From the NCBI GenBank assembly GCA_023430775.1, contig JAEYYY010000616.1, forward strand, positions 1 through 10,112: a stretch of DNA of 10,112 nt. The letters are read 5' to 3'. The DNA comes from Pseudomonadota bacterium. Its GTDB lineage: Bacteria > Myxococcota_A > Polyangia > Haliangiales > Haliangiaceae. The notes below the pieces were generated by a model. It did not search any database. It saw only the letters and a program-made list of their open reading frames with translations, and was not told the DNA's origin. How positions within the stretch are numbered: the stretch's first letter is position 1; the number at the start of each line of letters is the position of its first letter. A program made the translations under genes and the position numbers. Below are positions 7,031 through 10,112 of the stretch, piece after piece.

Positions 7031-8047
7031 ATGGCGCTCTCCGACTACGAGCTGCTGGCGGCTCGCTCGTTCGAGGAGCCGGGCAATCACGAGCTGCGCG
7101 CCGAGATCCTCGTGTGCGGCGATGCGCTGTCGCAGCAGGGCGATCCGCGCGGGCCGCTGATCACGATGGAGCACGCGCTCCACGATGCCGATGGCCGGCG
7201 CGCCGTCGAGCTGCGCAAGGCGATACACGAGCACGCGGCCACCGAGGGCAGCTCGCTCCTCGGTAGCGCTGCCTCGCTGATGCACGCCCATCGCACGCTG
7301 TCGCTCGACTGGCGGTCCGGCAAGATCTACGGGATGTCGATCGACGCGCGCTACCTGCCGCGCAAGTCGAAGATCTCGGCGGGCGAACTGGTGCGCCAGG
7401 CGATCCAGTCGCCGGCTGCGAATGACCTCCGGCGGCTGCGCGTCCGCGTTCGCAGCGAGGAAGACACGCGGTCGATCGTCAACATGCTCGCGCCGCGCGT
7501 GAAGCGACAGCTTCCTCTCGAGGAGCTCGACATCTACACCAACGCGTGGCCGGCTCGGATGACACCGACGACGCAGACGGTTCTCCAGGAGACCTATCCG
7601 CGGCTCTATTACGTCGTGCACGAGAACCGCACGATCTCGCTGCCGCCGATGGGCGTGCTCCATCGCGATGTCGAGCGCTACATCCCGGACGTCGAGTCCT
7701 GCGATCCACCGACGACGCCGGAGGCGCGAGCCTTTCTCGGCCGCTGCCTCACGCACGCGAATCGCGAGCTCCGCGTCGCCGCGCTCGAGCGCATCGTCCA
7801 GCTGCGCTCGAAGGCGAAGGTGTACGAGCGGGTGCTGTGCACGCTGTTGCAGCCGGGCATCGCCGGGCCCTCGATCGTCGGCACCGTCACCTCGGAGCCG
7901 CACCTGCCGATCGTGCAGGCGCTGGTCGCGATCGGGCCATCGCGCGCCACGCGCCGCATGCTCGACAAGGTCGCGAGCCGACCGCAGTACTACGACGCCG
8001 AGACGCGTAGTGCCGCCGGCAAGGCGACCGAGCTCGATCGCCGTTAG
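7031..8047 (+). CDS. TIGR02996-type domain protein with helical C-terminus
   Basis: The 338-residue product opens with a segment matching the TIGR02996 domain, common in Myxococcota: a short acidic helix, LRAEILVCGDALSQQGDPRG, then PLITMEHAL. Such domains usually precede leucine-rich or other repeat regions and have no proven function. The middle (about 80-215) has beta/Leu-rich segments such as LRRLRVRVRSE and LEELDIYTN, which may be degenerate leucine-rich repeats. Residues ~230-335 are helical and look HEAT/ARM-like (ARAFLGRCLTHANRELRVAA, LPIVQALVAIGPSRATRRML). There is no signal peptide, so it is probably cytoplasmic. The start is supported by the TACACT box and fits the usual N-terminus of the domain. 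A scaffold or protein-binding role is inference. Confidence 0.82.
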   Translation: MALSDYELLAARSFEEPGNHELRAEILVCGDALSQQGDPRGPLITMEHALHDADGRRAVELRKAIHEHAATEGSSLLGSAASLMHAHRTLSLDWRSGKIYGMSIDARYLPRKSKISAGELVRQAIQSPAANDLRRLRVRVRSEEDTRSIVNMLAPRVKRQLPLEELDIYTNAWPARMTPTTQTVLQETYPRLYYVVHENRTISLPPMGVLHRDVERYIPDVESCDPPTTPEARAFLGRCLTHANRELRVAALERIVQLRSKAKVYERVLCTLLQPGIAGPSIVGTVTSEPHLPIVQALVAIGPSRATRRMLDKVASRPQYYDAETRSAAGKATELDRR

Positions 8048-8062
8048 TTGTTGCCGATGTAC

Positions 8063-8079
8063 TAGGGTTCTCGCACACT
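8063..8079 (+). promoter_or_regulatory. Candidate -10 boxes for the parDE operon
   Basis: Two -10-like hexamers precede ATG 8087: TAGGGT (8063-8068) and CACACT (8074-8079). The second lies 7 nt before the ATG and 17 nt after TTGCCG (8051-8056), a possible -35. Which is used cannot be decided. The 39-nt gap shows no clear palindromic operator for ParD autoregulation. Confidence 0.35.
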
Positions 8080-8086
8080 CGCGTCC

Positions 8087-8335
8087 ATGGCCAGGACGAC
8101 GAGCTTCACGTTGGGAAAGGACCTCGAGGAGTTCGTTCGCGAGCAAGTGGATCGCGGCGTCTACAGCTCGGCGAGCGAGGTGCTTCGTGAGGCGCTTCGT
8201 CGCATGGCTGAAGAGGACCGCAAGGAGCGTGAGTTGCTCGCTGCGCTGGACACCGGACTGGCGAGCCGCCGCGCCAAACCCGGCGTTTGGGAGCGAGTCC
8301 GCGCGAAGGTCCGACGCACCCAGGCGAAACGGTGA
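8087..8335 (+). CDS. parD: ParD-like type II antitoxin (ribbon-helix-helix)
   Basis: The 82-residue product matches the ParD / CC2985 antitoxin pattern. A short beta strand (TTSFTLGKDLEEFV) is followed by two helices containing VDRGVYSSASEVLREALRRM, the ribbon-helix-helix DNA-binding and dimerisation unit. The C-terminal half (about 45-82) is charged and probably disordered until it wraps the toxin. The length is typical. It neutralises the ParE toxin encoded immediately downstream, and by family knowledge should repress its own promoter. Its TGA overlaps the GTG of the toxin gene. Confidence is high for the family and moderate for the symbol. Confidence 0.92.
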   Translation: MARTTSFTLGKDLEEFVREQVDRGVYSSASEVLREALRRMAEEDRKERELLAALDTGLASRRAKPGVWERVRAKVRRTQAKR

Positions 8336-8622
8336 CGAAAGTCTTTTTCACCGAGGAAGCAGAGAACGACCTCTTCGAAATCGGCCTGTACACGTGGACA
8401 GAGTGGGGAGAGCAACAGTTCGAGAAGTACCTGCGCCTGTTGCGCGAAACCTGCGAGGACATCATCCCGCGCAAGCACAGATTCGCACGCTCGGTGCCTG
8501 GCCGCCCGGAGCTATCGCGATGGCGGTGCGAACGACACGTGATCTACTTCCGCAAGGTCGACGGCGGGCTCGAGATCGTACGCATCCTTCACGACCGCAT
8601 GTTGCCCGCGAAGCATCTCTAG
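8332..8622 (+). CDS. parE: ParE-like type II toxin (RelE/ParE superfamily)
   Basis: The 96-residue product starts at GTG 8332, overlapping the antitoxin stop by four bases (GTGA). An upstream in-frame ATG at 8287 lies inside parD and is less likely. The fold pattern is standard ParE: a beta strand and helix (VFFTEEAENDLFEIGLYTW), a second helix (QFEKYLRLLRETCEDI), then the C-terminal sheet with RHVIYFRKVDGGLEIVRIL and HDRM. The length equals the usual 95-100 residues. Characterised ParE toxins poison DNA gyrase, though the target here is inferred from the family. No residue loss or truncation is seen, so the pair looks intact. It ends directly against the stop of the gene on the opposite strand. 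Confidence 0.92.
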   Translation: MTKVFFTEEAENDLFEIGLYTWTEWGEQQFEKYLRLLRETCEDIIPRKHRFARSVPGRPELSRWRCERHVIYFRKVDGGLEIVRILHDRMLPAKHL

Positions 8623-9279
8623 CTATCGAGCGGCGCGAGGCATCGGCGGAATCGGCGATGGCGGTGGTGGCGGTACATCGGGCGCGCTGGCCTGGCGATC
8701 CGGGTTGATCAGCGCCCCGAAACCGGCGAGCACCCCGAGTGCACCGACCGCGAGCAGCGCGTGGGCACCGATCTGGAGCGCGACCTCCACCTTGCCGAGG
8801 TCAGCCTCCGACGCCGCGAATTCCATCGCGTAGCGCAGGCCGAACCAGGCGCCGATCGAGGCCAGGCCGAGCGGAATCGCCAGTGCACCGATCACGCGGC
8901 CGGCGCGCCGCCGGAACAGGGCGATGCCCCCGAGCAGCCCGAGCAGCAGGCCCGGAACGAACGCGGCGGCCGCCCACTTCGAGGCCTCGAGCACGAGCTG
9001 CAGATCCGCCTGGTCGCTGCGCAGGCTCTCGAGCCGGCTATCGAGCCGCTTGCCGATCACCTTCGGCAGCTTCGGGATCTCCTTCTCGGCAACCGCGCGC
9101 GTCTTGTCCATGCCGAACGACAGATCCATCGCCGTCAGGCCGAGCGTGACGCGGCCGTACTTGATGTCGACCATCGGCAGGAACGCGCCCGCGATCGAGG
9201 CGACGAACGCCACCACGAGCATGTACCTCCAGGGGCGGTGCGTGGCGGGTGCGCCGGTCACGCAGGAACAAAAGCTCAT
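8623..9279 (-). CDS. Multi-pass membrane protein with Pro-rich C-terminus
   Basis: The product is up to 218 residues and read leftward. Hydrophobic segments lie at about 20-36, 102-122, 128-149 and 170-191. A charged region (~55-100, KTRAVAEKEIPKLPKVIGKR) sits between the first two, and a Pro-rich tail (DVPPPPPSPIPPMP) ends it. I do not recognise a family. The start is uncertain. ATG 9279 gives the longest form. GTG 9261 keeps the HRPWRY segment next to the first helix and has TTTTGT six bases upstream. ATG 9222 follows GGAGG at only 3 nt but would remove the positive residues before the helix. The gene converges on parE with adjoining stops and is divergent from the 9319 frame. Confidence 0.78.
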   Translation of the reverse strand: MSFCSCVTGAPATHRPWRYMLVVAFVASIAGAFLPMVDIKYGRVTLGLTAMDLSFGMDKTRAVAEKEIPKLPKVIGKRLDSRLESLRSDQADLQLVLEASKWAAAAFVPGLLLGLLGGIALFRRRAGRVIGALAIPLGLASIGAWFGLRYAMEFAASEADLGKVEVALQIGAHALLAVGALGVLAGFGALINPDRQASAPDVPPPPPSPIPPMPRAAR

Positions 9280-9306
9280 CGATCGACTGCGCGCAAGCCA
9301 TCGGTG

Positions 9307-9312
9307 TAGATT
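9307..9312 (+). promoter_or_regulatory. -10 box TAGATT, leaderless start at 9319
   Basis: TAGATT ends 6 nt before GTG 9319, the same spacing as TATGGT before GTG 4456. No Shine-Dalgarno site lies between. It supports a real transcript that begins at this GTG and runs towards the tRNA-like array. Confidence 0.45.
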
Positions 9313-9318
9313 GCCGCC

Positions 9319-10112
9319 GTGTCAGACGGGGGTCACGTGGCGGAATCACCGCTCGAGCGCACGGGTGTCGACGAACAAACGCTGTCGCCACTCGAGCAGC
9401 TCGCCGCGATCCTCGGCTCGCGCGCCGGCGAGATCCTCGAGCACGTCGCGCTCGCGCGTGACTCGCGGTCGGAGCGCGACCAACCCCGTGAGCGCTCTCT
9501 CGCGCGTGACTCCGACCCGAGCCATGGCACGGTCCGCGAACCGTCGCTCGCACGCGGATCGATGCCGGTCATGCGTGCCGTCGACGCGAGCTCGCGTGCA
9601 ACCGTCGCCACCGACGTGCACGCACGCGGCTCGAACCCAAACATCGCGCTGCCACCCACCGCACACAGCACACCACTCACCGACCTCGTCGCCATCGTCG
9701 GTGCGCGCGCGAGCGAGATCCTGGCGCTGATCCAGGCACACGATTCCGGGGGCCGTAGCGCAGTGGTCGACGCACCGAGAAACGAAATCGGAGGACGCCA
9801 GTTCGAATCTGGCCGGCCCCCCCGAGAGAACAATTTCCGGGGGCGTAGCGCAGAGGTTGTCGCGCCAGGTCTGCAACCTGGAGGACGCCCGTTCGAATCG
9901 GGCCGACCCCCAACTCATCATCCTGGGGACCGTAGCGCAGTGGTCGTCGCGCCTGCTCTACAAGCTGGAGGACATCGGTTCGAATCGGGCCGAACCCCAA
10001 CTCACCATCCTGGGGACCGTAGCGCGGTGGTCGTCGCGCCTGCTCTACAAGCTGGAGGACGCCCGTTCGAATCGGGCCGAACCCCAACTCACCATCCTGG
10101 GGACCGTAGCGC
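9319..10112 (+). CDS. Repeat-containing hypothetical protein running through a tRNA-like array, 3' truncated by the window
   Basis: The frame is open from GTG 9319 to the window end (264 codons, no stop). Residues 24-43 (PLEQLAAILGSRAGEILEHV) recur as PLTDLVAIVGARASEIL from residue 119. Between them, ALARDS, SLARDS and SLARGS occur at exactly 16-residue spacing (residues 44, 60, 76). These in-frame repeats and GC-rich third positions support coding before the array. From residue 144 the frame enters the tRNA-like units and becomes a tandem repeat of 29 or 30 residues containing RSAVVVAPALQAGG and FESGR. It has no hydrophobic signal. The array part could be spurious, because tRNA sequences often stay open in several frames. 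Alternatively the 3' end of a real gene was replaced by, or fused to, the array. The function is unknown. Confidence 0.5.
   Translation, partial: MSDGGHVAESPLERTGVDEQTLSPLEQLAAILGSRAGEILEHVALARDSRSERDQPRERSLARDSDPSHGTVREPSLARGSMPVMRAVDASSRATVATDVHARGSNPNIALPPTAHSTPLTDLVAIVGARASEILALIQAHDSGGRSAVVDAPRNEIGGRQFESGRPPRENNFRGRSAEVVAPGLQPGGRPFESGRPPTHHPGDRSAVVVAPALQAGGHRFESGRTPTHHPGDRSAVVVAPALQAGGRPFESGRTPTHHPGDRS
9749..9821 (+). tRNA. tRNA-like unit 1, anticodon position ACG
   Basis: The cloverleaf has a perfect 7-bp acceptor (GGGGCCG with CGGCCCC), a 3-bp D stem and a perfect T arm (GCCAG with CTGGC around TTCGAAT). The anticodon stem pairs 4 of 5 (CCGAG with ATCGG). The loop is AAACGAA, which puts ACG (Arg) at 34-36 (9782-9784). 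Position 33 is A instead of the near-universal U. No CCA is encoded. A functional tRNA is doubtful; a tRNA-like element or pseudo-tRNA is the safer description. Confidence 0.4.
9839..9911 (+). tRNA. tRNA-like unit 2, anticodon position TGC
   Basis: The acceptor pairs 6 of 7 (GGGGGCG with CGACCCC). The D stem has 3 bp, the anticodon stem is perfect (CCAGG with CCTGG), and the T stem is perfect (GCCCG with CGGGC). The loop TCTGCAA puts TGC (Ala) at 9872-9874, with C at position 33. This is the best-folding unit of the array apart from its non-canonical loop. Confidence 0.42.
9926..9998 (+). tRNA. tRNA-like unit 3, anticodon position TAC, degraded T arm
   Basis: The acceptor pairs 5 of 7 and the anticodon stem 4 of 5 (a T-T mismatch), with loop TCTACAA and TAC (Val) at 9959-9961. 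The T stem is broken (ATCGG against CGGGC). It resembles unit 4 in nearly every other base, so it looks like a decayed copy as an RNA. Position 33 is C. Confidence 0.3.
10013..10085 (+). tRNA. tRNA-like unit 4, anticodon position TAC
   Basis: It is the same as unit 3 except for a perfect T stem (GCCCG with CGGGC), and G in place of the invariant A14 (10026). The acceptor pairs 5 of 7, the loop is TCTACAA with TAC at 10046-10048, and position 33 is C. Confidence 0.33.
10100..10112 (+). repeat. Start of tRNA-like unit 5, cut by the window end
   Basis: GGGACCGTAGCGC matches the first 13 bases of units 3 and 4 exactly, 87 nt after unit 4. The array therefore continues beyond the window. Confidence 0.85.

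Larger units (their letters stand above)
9749..10112 (+). repeat. Tandem array of tRNA-like units, continuing past the window
   Basis: Four complete units and the start of a fifth lie head to tail. The TA at tRNA positions 8-9 falls at 9756, 9846, 9933, 10020 and 10107, giving pitches of 90, 87, 87 and 87 nt. Every unit begins with a G-rich acceptor strand and TAGCGC; the four complete ones also carry GGAGGAC before the T arm, TTCGAAT as the T loop, and a C-rich acceptor strand. Units 3-5 are nearly identical, including their spacer, and look recently duplicated. Units 1 and 2 are more diverged, and the 1-2 spacer is unrelated. The right border is not visible. Confidence 0.9.

Noticed and set aside
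8287..8331. ATG 8287 as start of parE
   Set aside because: It lies deep inside parD and adds residues not seen in the family. GTG 8332 gives the usual length and the common 4-nt overlap.
9677..10087. Minus-strand ORF with GPIRTGVLQLVEQARRP-type repeats
   Set aside because: This is the typical spurious translation seen antisense to tRNA sequences. It has no upstream non-repeat coding support, unlike the plus-strand frame.
9749..10112. CRISPR or guide-repeat array with spacers
   Set aside because: The whole 87-nt unit is conserved, with no short repeats separated by unique spacers, and the units fold as cloverleaves.

Overview
The window is GC-rich throughout, and its coding frames have G/C-rich third positions. 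It looks like a chromosomal segment of a Myxococcota-type bacterium (Haliangium/Kofleriaceae-like; this is inference). The grounds are a TIGR02996-type protein, several low-complexity or hydrolase lipoproteins, a PilZ-receiver protein, a TPR/metallopeptidase protein, and several starts that lack Shine-Dalgarno sites and have a -10-like TAnnnT box 6-8 nt upstream, as expected of leaderless mRNAs.

Layout. 2-568 (+): 5'-truncated PilZ + receiver protein. 568-770 (+): small PLDc_N-like membrane protein with an apparent one-base frameshift, overlapping the preceding stop. 771-998: a strong nested hairpin, then the only classical Shine-Dalgarno site I see, in front of a Pro/Thr-rich lipoprotein (999-1526). 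1614-4397 (-): large exported TPR protein with a central HELGH zinc-peptidase-like domain, converging on the lipoprotein. 4456-4962 (+): divergent small membrane protein. 5116-7011 (+): alpha/beta-hydrolase (lipase-like) lipoprotein. 7031-8047 (+): TIGR02996-type protein. 8087-8622 (+): ParD/ParE toxin-antitoxin pair. 8623-9279 (-): membrane protein converging on parE with no gap. 9319-10112 (+): an open frame, unfinished at the window end, that runs into a tandem array of tRNA-like units with 87-90 nt pitch.

Apart from the ParDE operon and the coupled pair at the left end, the genes are a loose set of envelope and signalling functions, apparently transcribed separately. The most unusual part is the right end. 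At least four complete tRNA-like units and the start of a fifth lie head to tail. They carry conserved D- and T-arm hallmarks and mostly good cloverleaf pairing, but have non-canonical anticodon loops without U33. They also stay in frame with an upstream ORF, so the same DNA could encode a protein with 29-residue repeats. Whether this is an RNA array, a repeat protein or both cannot be settled from the window.
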